From contig JAEYVY010000015.1 in the NCBI GenBank assembly GCA_023429375.1, forward strand, positions 56,332 through 120,331: DNA of 64,000 bases. Reading direction: 5' to 3'. Below the pieces are notes generated by a model. The model was not told the origin of the DNA and ran no database searches. It worked only from the letters and a program-made list of their open reading frames with translations. This DNA comes from Bacteroidota bacterium (GTDB lineage Bacteria; Bacteroidota; Bacteroidia; Bacteroidales; Tannerellaceae). The position numbers and the translations under genes are program-made. The first letter of the stretch is position 1; each line of letters starts with the position of its first letter. Below, in pieces: positions 52,268 to 60,669 of the stretch.

Positions 52268-53485
52268 ATGAGTGAATATAAATTCAACACCATAGAAGAA
52301 GCTATTGAGGATTTTCGTGAAGGGAAATTTCTTATTGTAGTAGACGATGAAGATCGTGAAAATGAAGGTGACTTTATCATTGCTGCTGAGAAAGTAACAC
52401 CAGAAAAGATCAATTTCATGCTGAAATACGGTCGAGGTGTTTTATGTGCCCCTATTACTGAAGAAAGATGTTTAGAGCTGGAACTTGAAATGCAGGTCAG
52501 CAAAAACACATCCATCCTAGAAACTCCGTTCACCGTAACTGTAGACAAATTGGGTGGTGGGTGTACAACCGGTGTATCTATGTACGACCGTGCACAAACA
52601 ATTCTCGCTCTTGCCGATCCGAATACGAAGCCAACCGATTTGGGACGTCCGGGTCATGTGAGCCCACTCAGAGCTCGTTCGAAAGGTGTTCTTCGCAGAT
52701 GCGGACACACTGAAGCAACGGTTGATTTGGCCCGTCTTGCAGGACTATATCCTGCCGGTGCACTGATTGAAATCATCAACGAAGATGGTACAATGGCCCG
52801 TCTACCGCAATTGATGGAGGTGGCTAAACAACACAACCTGAAAATTATCTGTATCAAAGACTTGATTGCCTATCGCCTGCAAACTGAATCGATCGTAGAG
52901 AAAGGAGTTGAAGTCGATATGCCTACACAATATGGACATTTTCATTTGATTCCGTTCAAACAAAAAAGTAATGGACTGGAACATATCGCTCTTATAAAAG
53001 GCGAAATCAATAAAGACGAACCTGTATTAGTACGCGTACATTCATCTTGTGCAACAGGAGACATTTTCGGATCTATGCGTTGCGAATGTGGCGAACAGCT
53101 GCATAAAGCAATGAGCCTGATTGAGAAAGAAGGCAAAGGAGTTCTTGTCTATTTGAATCAGGAAGGACGTGGCATTGGCTTGATGGAAAAGATGAAAGCC
53201 TATAAGCTGCAAGAAAATGGATTAGACACTGTTGATGCCAATCTGCATCTGGGCCATAATGCCGACGAACGCGATTACGGTGTGGGTGCGCAAATCTTGC
53301 GTAGCATAGGTATTACAAAAATGCGTCTAATGACCAACAATCCGATTAAACGGGTTGGACTGGAAGCTTACGGTCTTACCGTAGTTGAGAATGTTCCGAT
53401 TGAAGTGGCACCCAACCAATACAATGCCTTTTACATGAAAACGAAAAAGGAACGTATGGGACATATTCTCCACAATATCAAATAA
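52268..53485 (+). CDS. ribBA: Bifunctional DHBP synthase / GTP cyclohydrolase II
   Basis: This protein performs the two entry steps of riboflavin synthesis. The N-terminal RibB domain (about 1-200) converts ribulose-5-phosphate to DHBP, with VVDDEDRENEGDFIIAAEKV, TTGVSMYDRA and RPGHVSPLRA...RRCGHTEA motifs. The C-terminal RibA domain (about 205-405) opens GTP, with the zinc site SSCATGDIFGSMRCECGEQL, LVYLNQEGRGIGLMEKM, and the LMTNNPIKRVGLEAYGL segment. Both halves keep their catalytic residues. At 405 residues it has normal length. No other rib genes adjoin. Confidence 0.97.
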   Translation: MSEYKFNTIEEAIEDFREGKFLIVVDDEDRENEGDFIIAAEKVTPEKINFMLKYGRGVLCAPITEERCLELELEMQVSKNTSILETPFTVTVDKLGGGCTTGVSMYDRAQTILALADPNTKPTDLGRPGHVSPLRARSKGVLRRCGHTEATVDLARLAGLYPAGALIEIINEDGTMARLPQLMEVAKQHNLKIICIKDLIAYRLQTESIVEKGVEVDMPTQYGHFHLIPFKQKSNGLEHIALIKGEINKDEPVLVRVHSSCATGDIFGSMRCECGEQLHKAMSLIEKEGKGVLVYLNQEGRGIGLMEKMKAYKLQENGLDTVDANLHLGHNADERDYGVGAQILRSIGITKMRLMTNNPIKRVGLEAYGLTVVENVPIEVAPNQYNAFYMKTKKERMGHILHNIK

Positions 53486-53519
53486 GAAACAAAATGTTTT
53501 TAATCCAGGTTTATTTTAT

Positions 53520-53527
53520 TATTTTTG
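53520..53527 (+). promoter_or_regulatory. -7 promoter box of the aminotransferase gene
   Basis: TATTTTTG, a perfect TAnnTTTG box, 39 bp before the ATG. TTTT at 53497-53500 is at -33 spacing. Confidence 0.6.
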
Positions 53528-53566
53528 TATCACTAATTTTAAAATAACCCGCCAAAAAGAAACGAT

Positions 53567-54760
53567 ATGACACATGTTTCAGAACGTTTAGCAAGTTTAT
53601 CGCCATCAGAAACGTTGGCGATGTCACAGAAAAGTAGTGAGCTAAAAGCTCAAGGTATCGATGTAATCAACCTTAGTGTCGGTGAACCTGATTTCTTCAC
53701 ACCCGACCACATTAAGGAAGCCGCAAAAAAGGCAATCGATGAGAATTTCTCATTCTATTCTCCTGTTCCCGGCTATCCTGATCTACGTAAAGCTATCGTT
53801 GAAAAACTAAAACGTGAAAACAATCTGGACTTTACTGTTGATCAAATCGTTGTTTCTAATGGTGCTAAGCAAGCTGTCTGTAATGCTCTTCTAAGTATTA
53901 TAGGTCCGGGCGACGAAGTAATCGTTCCTGCTCCTTACTGGGTAAGCTACGTTGAAATGGTGAAGCTGGCTGAAGGAACAAATGTAGTTGTTACAGCCGG
54001 CATCGAACAGGATTTTAAAATTACTGCAGAGCAATTAGCTTCTGTCATCACCCCTAAAACAAAAGCTTTGATCCTTTGCTCGCCTTCTAATCCAACCGGA
54101 AGCGTTTACAGCAAAAGCGAACTAAAAGCACTTGCTGATGTTCTGGCAAACCATCCGAACATTATTGTGATTGCTGATGAAATATACGAGCATATCACCT
54201 ATGCAGGGAAACATGAAAGTATCGCACAATTCGAATCACTGAAAGATAGAGTTGTTGTTGTAAATGGGGTTTCAAAGGCGTATGCTATGACCGGATGGCG
54301 TATAGGATTTATGGCTGCTCCGCTTTGGATTGCTAAAGCTTGTAACAAGCTGCAAGGTCAATATACTTCCGGACCAAACTCAATCGCACAAAAAGCAGCT
54401 GTAGCGGCTTTCAGTGGTGATCAGAGCTGTGTGGAAGAAATGCGCCAAGCTTTCTTGCGTCGTCGTGACCTGGTCGTTAAGTTATGCAAGGAAATCCCGG
54501 GAATGAAAGTAAATGTACCGGAAGGTGCGTTCTACCTTTTCCCAGAAGTAAGTTCATACTATGGTAAGAAAGCGGGTGATCGTACGATTAACGATAGCGC
54601 TGATCTAGCTATGTATTTATTGGAAGTAGGACATGTTGCAACAGTAGGAGGTGCAGCATTTGGTGCTCCTGAATGCCTCCGTTTTTCGTATGCTACATCA
54701 GACGAAAACTTGATTGAAGCAATCAAAAGAATTAAAGAAGCATTAGCTGCTCTTAAATAA
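53567..54760 (+). CDS. Class I aminotransferase, aspartate aminotransferase type
   Basis: This PLP enzyme probably interconverts aspartate and oxaloacetate with glutamate as partner. The 397-residue fold-type I protein has the subgroup-Ib pattern: LSVGEPDFFTPDHIKEA near residue 36, SFYSPVPGYPDLRKAI near 61, LILCSPSNPTGSVYSKSEL near 165, ADEIYEHITYAG near 204, and the PLP lysine in VNGVSKAYAMTGWRIGF near 237. Prephenate or tyrosine side activity is possible. It is monocistronic between a -7 box and a bidirectional terminator. Confidence 0.94.
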   Translation: MTHVSERLASLSPSETLAMSQKSSELKAQGIDVINLSVGEPDFFTPDHIKEAAKKAIDENFSFYSPVPGYPDLRKAIVEKLKRENNLDFTVDQIVVSNGAKQAVCNALLSIIGPGDEVIVPAPYWVSYVEMVKLAEGTNVVVTAGIEQDFKITAEQLASVITPKTKALILCSPSNPTGSVYSKSELKALADVLANHPNIIVIADEIYEHITYAGKHESIAQFESLKDRVVVVNGVSKAYAMTGWRIGFMAAPLWIAKACNKLQGQYTSGPNSIAQKAAVAAFSGDQSCVEEMRQAFLRRRDLVVKLCKEIPGMKVNVPEGAFYLFPEVSSYYGKKAGDRTINDSADLAMYLLEVGHVATVGGAAFGAPECLRFSYATSDENLIEAIKRIKEALAALK

Positions 54761-54777
54761 TAGATAAGTAACAGCAT

Positions 54778-54810
54778 AAAAAAAGCGTCGTAGTTTACGA
54801 CGCTTTTTTT
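54778..54810. terminator. Bidirectional terminator aminotransferase / asnS
   Basis: A perfect 15-bp stem AAAAAAAGCGTCGTA / TACGACGCTTTTTTT with a 3-nt loop, between convergent genes. Confidence 0.95.
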
Positions 54811-54830
54811 GTACCATCTAATTTCGATAA

Positions 54831-56261
54831 TTAAAACTCTGCATTATTCGGAGTACGTGGGAATGGAATCACATCTCTGATATTAGCCATACCGGTAACG
54901 AACAATAGTAATCGTTCAAAACCAAGACCAAATCCTGAGTGAGGGGCCGTACCAAAACGACGAGTATCCAGATACCACCAGATATCCTTCATAGGCACTT
55001 CCATCTCTTGAGCTCTCTTATAAAGCTTATCGTAATCCTCTTCACGTTGTGAACCACCAATGATTTCTCCAATTTTCGGGAACAACACATCCATTGCACG
55101 AACGGTCTTGCCGTCTTCATTCTGCTTCATGTAGAACGACTTGATTTCTTTTGGATAATCAGTCAAGATAACTGGACATTTGAAATGTTTTTCTACCAAG
55201 TAACGTTCGTGTTCTGAAGCCAAGTCTGCTCCCCAGAATATTGGGAATTCAAATTTATGACCTTTCGCTACAGCCTCTTCCAGAATCTTAATTCCATCCG
55301 TATATGTTAGACGAATGAATTTATTATCTAAGATAAATTTGATGCGTTCAACCAGATTATCGTTATCTTCATTCTTGTACAGCATCTTTCTGGCACCGTT
55401 CAAGAATTGAATATCATCCATACAATTATCTAAAGCCCATTGTAGACAATATTTAATAAAGTCTTCAGCAAGTTGCATGTTCTCTTCTATTTCATAGAAC
55501 GCAACCTCAGGCTCGATCATCCAGAATTCAGCAAGATGTCGTGGGGTATTTGAGTTTTCCGCTCTAAACGTAGGGCCAAACGTATAGATTGATCCCAACG
55601 CCATGGCAGCCAATTCCCCTTCTAACTGTCCAGAGACAGTCAAACTAGCTTGTTTGCCAAAGAAATCGTCATCGTAAATTATGCTTCCATTTTCATCCTT
55701 TTTCAGATCATACAGATTCTTGGTAGTTACCTGGAACATTTGTCCGGCACCTTCACAGTCTGATGCAGTAATGATTGGGGTGTGAAAATAGAAGAATCCT
55801 CTTTCATGAAAGAAGCGGTGAATAGCCATCGCCATGTGATGACGAATACGAAATACAGCTCCGAAAGTATTGGTACGAGGACGCAAGTGAGCAATCTCAC
55901 GAAGGAATTCAACTGAATGTCCTTTCTTTTGAAGCGGATAGGTCGCAGGATCAGCAGTTCCGTATATTTGAATTTCCTTCGCCTGAATTTCCACGCTCTG
56001 GTCTTTACCTTGAGATTCTACCAATATTCCGTTTACACTTATACATGCACCGGTAGTTATTGGTTTCAGAAACTCTTCACCCATCAATTCCACATCAACA
56101 ACGATCTGAACATTATGTATTGTAGATCCGTCATTCAGAGCAATAAAGTTTACTTGTTTACTACCACGACGAGTACGCACCCATCCTTTCACGTTCACTT
56201 TTTCTCCGTAAGACGTACTTTTCAGCAAGTCTGCAATCTTTGTTCTAGTAATTGTTTCCAT
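54831..56261 (-). CDS. asnS: Asparaginyl-tRNA synthetase
   Basis: It charges tRNA-Asn with asparagine. The 476-residue class IIb synthetase has an N-terminal OB-fold anticodon-binding domain (about 15-105, VNVKGWVRTRRGSKQVNFI) and the catalytic core with motif 2 FGPTFRAENSNTPRHLAEFW near 230 and motif 3 GFGLGFERLLLFVTG near 440. The core reads as AsnRS rather than AspRS from its length and lack of a GAD insertion. Its presence suggests direct Asn-tRNA charging. Confidence 0.96.
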   Translation of the reverse strand: METITRTKIADLLKSTSYGEKVNVKGWVRTRRGSKQVNFIALNDGSTIHNVQIVVDVELMGEEFLKPITTGACISVNGILVESQGKDQSVEIQAKEIQIYGTADPATYPLQKKGHSVEFLREIAHLRPRTNTFGAVFRIRHHMAMAIHRFFHERGFFYFHTPIITASDCEGAGQMFQVTTKNLYDLKKDENGSIIYDDDFFGKQASLTVSGQLEGELAAMALGSIYTFGPTFRAENSNTPRHLAEFWMIEPEVAFYEIEENMQLAEDFIKYCLQWALDNCMDDIQFLNGARKMLYKNEDNDNLVERIKFILDNKFIRLTYTDGIKILEEAVAKGHKFEFPIFWGADLASEHERYLVEKHFKCPVILTDYPKEIKSFYMKQNEDGKTVRAMDVLFPKIGEIIGGSQREEDYDKLYKRAQEMEVPMKDIWWYLDTRRFGTAPHSGFGLGFERLLLFVTGMANIRDVIPFPRTPNNAEF

Positions 56262-56286
56262 GTTTTATTCTTATAGTTGAAATAAG

Positions 56287-56314
56287 TTAGCCGGTTCTAC
56301 TCGACCGGCTAACC
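56287..56314 (-). terminator. Stem-loop after the pseudouridine synthase gene
   Basis: GTTAGCCGGT and ACCGGCTAAC form a perfect 10-bp stem with an 8-nt loop, 12 bp beyond the stop and ahead of asnS. The T run is weak. Confidence 0.65.
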
Positions 56315-56325
56315 TACAATCAGTT

Positions 56326-57747
56326 TTATTCAAAAGCACCCATACGAAGTGCATTTACTTCTTTTTCGTTCAGGTAGCGCCACTTACCACGTCCGAGGTT
56401 CTTTTTGGTAAGTCCGGCAAAATAAACTCTATCAAGTTTTACGACATGATAGCCTAATGATTCGAAAATACGGCGTACGATACGGTTTCTTCCTGAGTGA
56501 ATTTCGATACCTACCTGGCTCTTATCCACTTCGCTTGCATAGCTGATAGCATCTGCATGGATTTCTCCGTCTTCTAACTCAATACCGTTTGCTATTTTCT
56601 CCATGTCTTCGATGGCTACATTCTTGTCCAACCAAACATGATAGATTTTTTTCTTTTTCAAAGACGGGTGAGTCAGTTTAGATGCCAAGTCACCATCGTT
56701 AGTAAGTAGAAGTACACCCGTTGTATTGCGGTCTAATCGTCCTACAGGATAAATTCTTTCTTTACAAGCGTTCTTAACCAAGTCCATCACAGTCAAACGT
56801 TCTTGAGGATCGTCTGATGTTGTTACACAGTTCTTCGGCTTGTTCAGAAGGATATAAACCTTGCTTTCAATCTGAACCTGACGGTCATGGAATTCCACTT
56901 TATCTTGACGTGTAATCTTAGTACCTAATTCAGTAATTACTTCACCGTTTACTTTTACTACTCCTGCTTGGATAAATTCATCAGCCTCACGACGAGAACA
57001 TACACCTGCGTTAGCCAAGAATTTGTTCAAACGGATTGGTTCATTTGGATCAGCAAGTACTTCTTTGTACTTCAATTGTTTTTGGAAATTGTACTTCGCA
57101 TTTGGATTGTAGTCGCCTGTACGTTGACGCATTCCTCCACCGCGATTATTTCCATTGCCGCCCGGACGGTTATTTCCGTAACCACCTTGGCGATTGTTTC
57201 CATAACCACCGCCTTGACGATTGTTATTTCCATAAGAAGGACGATTGCCGTATGATTGCTGTGATTCGTATGGATTCACACGCATATCACCGACTCTTGG
57301 TCTTCTTCTTTTTACTTCTCCTGTTCCTTCATTGTTTGGACTGACAGAATAGGCTCTAGCAGGTCTATCGTATCCTCCTTGAGGGCGATTGCCATACTGA
57401 TTGTTTCCACCTCCATAAGATCTGTTGTCATAGTTATTACCATAGGAAGGTCTGTTGCTATTGTAACCTCCCTGGTTATAAGGTCTGTTATATCCTCCTT
57501 CACGATTATCGTACTGTTGTCGTGGCCTATTCGGATAATCATAATTTGAAGATCTATTATATCCTCCTCTATCGTCCCTTTGAGGTTGGTTATATGATCT
57601 TCTTTCATAATTGCCTCCTTCAGGTCTTCCATAGCCACCCTGATTATAGGCTCTTCTTTCCCCTTCTGGTTCTGTGTTTTCTCGTCTGATACTAGGTATC
57701 ACCTTTCTAGGACGCGGTTGAGATTCATCTCTTTCTTCTGTACTCAT
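56326..57747 (-). CDS. rRNA pseudouridine synthase (RluB/RsuA family) with long disordered N-terminus
   Basis: The C-terminal half (about residues 237-473) is a normal RluB/RsuA-type enzyme: an S4 RNA-binding domain (IRLNKFLANAGVCSRREADE) and the catalytic domain with YPVGRLDRNTTGVLLLTND, where the Asp is catalytic, and IEIHSGRNRIVRRIFESLGY. It probably modifies 23S rRNA. The first ~220 residues are low complexity, rich in Gly, Asn, Arg, Tyr and Gln, with repeated units such as YGNNRQGGYGNN and NRPSYGNN. This segment has no recognised domain and should be disordered and RNA-binding. It is downstream of purB by 59 bp. Confidence 0.94.
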   Translation of the reverse strand: MSTEERDESQPRPRKVIPSIRRENTEPEGERRAYNQGGYGRPEGGNYERRSYNQPQRDDRGGYNRSSNYDYPNRPRQQYDNREGGYNRPYNQGGYNSNRPSYGNNYDNRSYGGGNNQYGNRPQGGYDRPARAYSVSPNNEGTGEVKRRRPRVGDMRVNPYESQQSYGNRPSYGNNNRQGGGYGNNRQGGYGNNRPGGNGNNRGGGMRQRTGDYNPNAKYNFQKQLKYKEVLADPNEPIRLNKFLANAGVCSRREADEFIQAGVVKVNGEVITELGTKITRQDKVEFHDRQVQIESKVYILLNKPKNCVTTSDDPQERLTVMDLVKNACKERIYPVGRLDRNTTGVLLLTNDGDLASKLTHPSLKKKKIYHVWLDKNVAIEDMEKIANGIELEDGEIHADAISYASEVDKSQVGIEIHSGRNRIVRRIFESLGYHVVKLDRVYFAGLTKKNLGRGKWRYLNEKEVNALRMGAFE

Positions 57748-57806
57748 TGTTCTAAATTAAATAATTACTAAATCGGAAACCTCACGGTCACCTACATGTT
57801 TCACAC

Positions 57807-59150
57807 TTAAATACCGGTATAATTATGAGGCGTCATCGCCTTCAGTTCATTTTTTATTTCGTCACTAACATTTAATGTGTCAATAAAATTTGCAATTGAC
57901 TTTTCAGTTATTCCTTCATTTGTGCGGGTTAAAGCCTTCAATGCCTCATAGGGCTTTGGATAACCTTCTCGTCTCAAAATAGTTTGAATTCCTTCAGCTA
58001 CAACAGCCCAGGAGTTTTCCAGATCATTGAATAATGCCTTCTCATTTAATAACAATTTTCCAAGCCCTTTTGTTAAGCTCGCAATAGCTATTTCTATGTG
58101 CGCAAAAGGCACACCGACATTTCGTAATACGGTAGAGTCTGTCAAGTCACGTTGCAAACGTGATATCGGCAACTTCATAGCCAAATGATCTAGTACAGCA
58201 TTGGCTATACCAAGGTTACCTTCGGCATTTTCAAAGTCAATTGGGTTTACCTTATGTGGCATAGCAGACGAGCCTACCTCTCCGGCTTTGATCTTCTGCT
58301 TGAAATATTCCATAGATATATATTGCCAGAAGTCTCTGGACATATCTATTAGAATTGTATTTACTCGTTTTAACCCGTCAAAAAGAGCCGCCAAATTATC
58401 ATAGTTTGATATCTGTGTCGTATACTCTTCTCTCTTTAAACCTAGCACATCATTAACAAATTGATTTCCAAATTCTTTCCAATCCGTTTCTGGATAAGCC
58501 ACATGATGTGCATTGAAATTACCTGTTGCTCCTCCGAATTTGGCCGAAACAGGAATTGATTGAAGCAGAGCTAATTGTTGCTCCAATCGATAAACAAATA
58601 CCATTATCTCCTTTCCTAATCGCGTTGGTGATGCAGGTTGACCATGCGTTTTCGCTAGCATAGGAATAGATGACCATGCTTTTGCGTTTTCATTCAATAG
58701 AGTAATGAGTTCTTTCAGGTTTGGATAATATACATCTTCCAATGCTTCCTTAATAGACAATGGAACGGCTGTATTGTTAATATCCTGAGAAGTCAGCCCA
58801 AAGTGTATAAATTCCTTATACTCTTCCAATCCTAAACGATCAAACTGTTCCTTGATAAAATACTCAACAGCCTTTACATCATGATTGGTTGTGGCTTCTA
58901 TTTCTTTTATCCTTAAAGCATCCTGCTCCGAAAAGTTCAAATAAATAGAACGTAAATCATTTTTAACTCGCTTAATTAATTCGCTTTTAAGTTGCGGGAT
59001 AGAATTTGAAAGAAAAATAAAATATTCTATTTCAACCCGTACACGATATTTTATAAGCGCATACTCTGAAAAATAAGCGGCTAAACATGCTGTTTTATTC
59101 CTATATCGTCCGTCAACCGGAGAAATGGCAGTTAGTGTCGAAAGCATCAT
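57807..59150 (-). CDS. purB: Adenylosuccinate lyase
   Basis: It removes fumarate in two steps of purine synthesis (SAICAR to AICAR, adenylosuccinate to AMP). The 447-residue protein belongs to the fumarase/aspartase superfamily. It opens with LTAISPVDGRYRNKTACLAA and contains EATTNHDVKAVEYFI near residue 86, FGLTSQDINNTAVPLSI near 118, and the signature loop GSSAMPHKVNPIDFENAEGN near 290 with the catalytic Ser. The E. coli-type PurB N-terminus is evident. A perfect -7 box lies 24 bp upstream. Confidence 0.96.
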   Translation of the reverse strand: MMLSTLTAISPVDGRYRNKTACLAAYFSEYALIKYRVRVEIEYFIFLSNSIPQLKSELIKRVKNDLRSIYLNFSEQDALRIKEIEATTNHDVKAVEYFIKEQFDRLGLEEYKEFIHFGLTSQDINNTAVPLSIKEALEDVYYPNLKELITLLNENAKAWSSIPMLAKTHGQPASPTRLGKEIMVFVYRLEQQLALLQSIPVSAKFGGATGNFNAHHVAYPETDWKEFGNQFVNDVLGLKREEYTTQISNYDNLAALFDGLKRVNTILIDMSRDFWQYISMEYFKQKIKAGEVGSSAMPHKVNPIDFENAEGNLGIANAVLDHLAMKLPISRLQRDLTDSTVLRNVGVPFAHIEIAIASLTKGLGKLLLNEKALFNDLENSWAVVAEGIQTILRREGYPKPYEALKALTRTNEGITEKSIANFIDTLNVSDEIKNELKAMTPHNYTGI

Positions 59151-59174
59151 TTATACATTAATTATATAGCTCTG

Positions 59175-59182
59175 CAAAGATA
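59175..59182 (-). promoter_or_regulatory. -7 promoter box of purB
   Basis: On the minus strand this reads TATCTTTG, a perfect TAnnTTTG box, 24 bp before the purB start. The rest of the 300-bp gap to 59450 is AT-rich with no recognised feature. Confidence 0.6.
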
Positions 59183-59450
59183 ATTTATTTCTAAATACTA
59201 TCAGGCATAATATTGTACAATTCACTTTATAAAAGAAACTAAATCTGCCTCTATCATAATTATTATAAAAGACTATACAACTTATATATATCAAGGTGCT
59301 ATATTAAACTTCGATATGAATCACGGTAAATTAAAAAGGATATAAATCCAAATCAATAACAAAAATTAAGGATTAGTTTTCTGAATATTAGAACATCTTC
59401 GAAATAAAAAGAGTTATCTTAGTAGAGTAATAACAAAAAGAGATTGTATT

Positions 59451-59678
59451 ATGAAGAACGTAGATTCAAAATTATTGTTAGGTTTGGTAGTTGGTGCAGC
59501 AGTAGGTGCAGCAGTAGGTTATCTAGCAGCCACAGATAAAAAAGAACAACTACTCGGAGAATTAAATAATGTTGTCGACAAAGTAAAAGAAGGGTTCAAT
59601 ACCGCAGTCAGCAAATACAAAGAGACTAAAAGCGATATTGTGAACAAGATTCAAGAAACAAACACTCCTGTCGAATAA
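59451..59678 (+). CDS. YtxH-like small membrane protein
   Basis: This 75-residue protein has one Gly/Ala-rich membrane segment (LLLGLVVGAAVGAAVGYLAA, about residues 9-28) followed by a charged amphipathic helix, the pattern of YtxH-domain proteins linked to general stress in other bacteria. It is first of three genes with very short spacing (6 bp, then an overlap). Confidence 0.8.
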   Translation: MKNVDSKLLLGLVVGAAVGAAVGYLAATDKKEQLLGELNNVVDKVKEGFNTAVSKYKETKSDIVNKIQETNTPVE

Positions 59679-59684
59679 GTACAG

Positions 59685-60098
59685 ATGGAAAGAAAATCCG
59701 AACAAGTTTTTGATCGAATTAAGAATGATGTAATTTCTTATTTTGAACTAAAGTTTGAATTTCTCAAATTAAGTACATATGAGAGGACAGGCAAAGTAAT
59801 GGGTGTTCTCTCATATGGATTAATTTTAGTATTTACCGCTTTTTTTGCTTTTCTATTTATTTTCCTCGCCCTTGGATTCTTCTTAGGAGATTTGTTTAAC
59901 TCCGAAGGGCTTGGCTTTATTAGTGTTGCTCTGTTATACTTAATCCTTATTGCAGTTTTAGTTTTAAACAAGAATAAAGTCATTGAGAAAGTAGAAAATG
60001 AAATTATTTCGGCATTAATGTCCGATGAAGACAACAATAACGACACGAAAAACGATGAACAGCAAACCTCTGACGCCCCTTCAAAAATTAACGGCTGA
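59685..60098 (+). CDS. Phage-holin-superfamily / DUF1469-like membrane protein
   Basis: This 137-residue protein has two adjacent membrane segments (about 40-67 and 73-95) between a charged N-terminal helix and an acidic Asn/Asp/Gln-rich tail. The pattern fits the putative Actinobacterial Holin-X (DUF1469) family, which despite its name is usually chromosomal and not phage-linked. No phage genes are nearby. It follows the YtxH-like gene by 6 bp. Confidence 0.75.
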   Translation: MERKSEQVFDRIKNDVISYFELKFEFLKLSTYERTGKVMGVLSYGLILVFTAFFAFLFIFLALGFFLGDLFNSEGLGFISVALLYLILIAVLVLNKNKVIEKVENEIISALMSDEDNNNDTKNDEQQTSDAPSKING

Positions 60099-60435
60099 AA
60101 AAAATCGGATTAAGCAGTTAACCAAAGAGCAGGAAGCAAAATTAAGCGAGCATTATAATTACGTACAGAGCAATGCAGGAAGTTTGCTATTGTCTTTTGT
60201 TTCCTCCATGCTATTCTCTAAATCTTCATCAAAGGATACCGACTCTACAGTCGAAACATCCAATCAAGATACTAATAATGAACCTGCAAGCAGTCTGTCC
60301 TTTTCAGATCTCATTCCTATGAGCAAGCTTTTGCTCCCCATGGTATGGGAAATTGCCAAGCCCATGTTGCTTTCATGGGGGATAAAAAAAGCAAGTCAGT
60401 TTACAGCTAGTTTTTTTACTCGCAAAAAAGTGTAG
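60055..60435 (+). CDS. Hypothetical protein of the YtxH/DUF1469 cluster
   Basis: The 126-residue protein has a basic, Gln/Lys-rich helical N-terminus and a hydrophobic patch near residue 45 (SLLLSFVSSMLFS). A low-complexity Ser/Thr/Asn stretch follows, then a C-terminal region with PMLLSWGIKKASQFTASFFT. I chose the ATG at 60055; a start at 60025 gives ten residues that just re-read the upstream gene in another frame. It overlaps the DUF1469-like gene by 44 bp, so the three genes are surely cotranscribed. No function is assigned. Confidence 0.75.
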   Translation: MNSKPLTPLQKLTAEKNRIKQLTKEQEAKLSEHYNYVQSNAGSLLLSFVSSMLFSKSSSKDTDSTVETSNQDTNNEPASSLSFSDLIPMSKLLLPMVWEIAKPMLLSWGIKKASQFTASFFTRKKV

Positions 60436-60507
60436 TTGTAAGAATTAATTTATGTTAGAGGGCATATTTTTCCTCATTATAAATAAGGACTTTCGGAAAA
60501 ACATGAC

Positions 60508-60515
60508 TAAATTTG
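60508..60515 (+). promoter_or_regulatory. -7 promoter box before the small lipoprotein and gapA
   Basis: TAAATTTG, a perfect TAnnTTTG box followed by CAG, 22 bp before the 27-codon ORF. It may drive both that ORF and gapA. Confidence 0.55.
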
Positions 60516-60537
60516 CAGTAGATAAAGCAAATACAAG

Positions 60538-60621
60538 ATGAAACAGAAAGCAGTCATATTCACAGCATTTTGGTTTATATTGATTACGTTTGCTTCATGT
60601 GCAACCCCATGTGGTTGTTAG
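60538..60621 (+). CDS. 27-residue Cys-rich lipoprotein-like peptide
   Basis: An ATG 22 bp after a perfect -7 box opens a 27-codon frame. It has a basic start (MKQK), a hydrophobic core (AVIFTAFWFILI) and a lipobox-like TFASC, leaving a mature peptide of only CATPCGC. If processed, it would be a lipid-anchored heptapeptide with three Cys. It could instead be a leader peptide of gapA, whose ATG is 48 bp after its stop, or chance. It is a good candidate but unsupported by homology here. Confidence 0.5.
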   Translation: MKQKAVIFTAFWFILITFASCATPCGC

Positions 60622-60669
60622 AAATTAGAATTTGTTTTATTATTAAACCCATAATAAAGTTTTATAACA

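Noticed and set aside
59685..60098. Prophage holin
   Set aside because: No phage structural, lysis or integrase genes are nearby; the DUF1469-like family is usually chromosomal.
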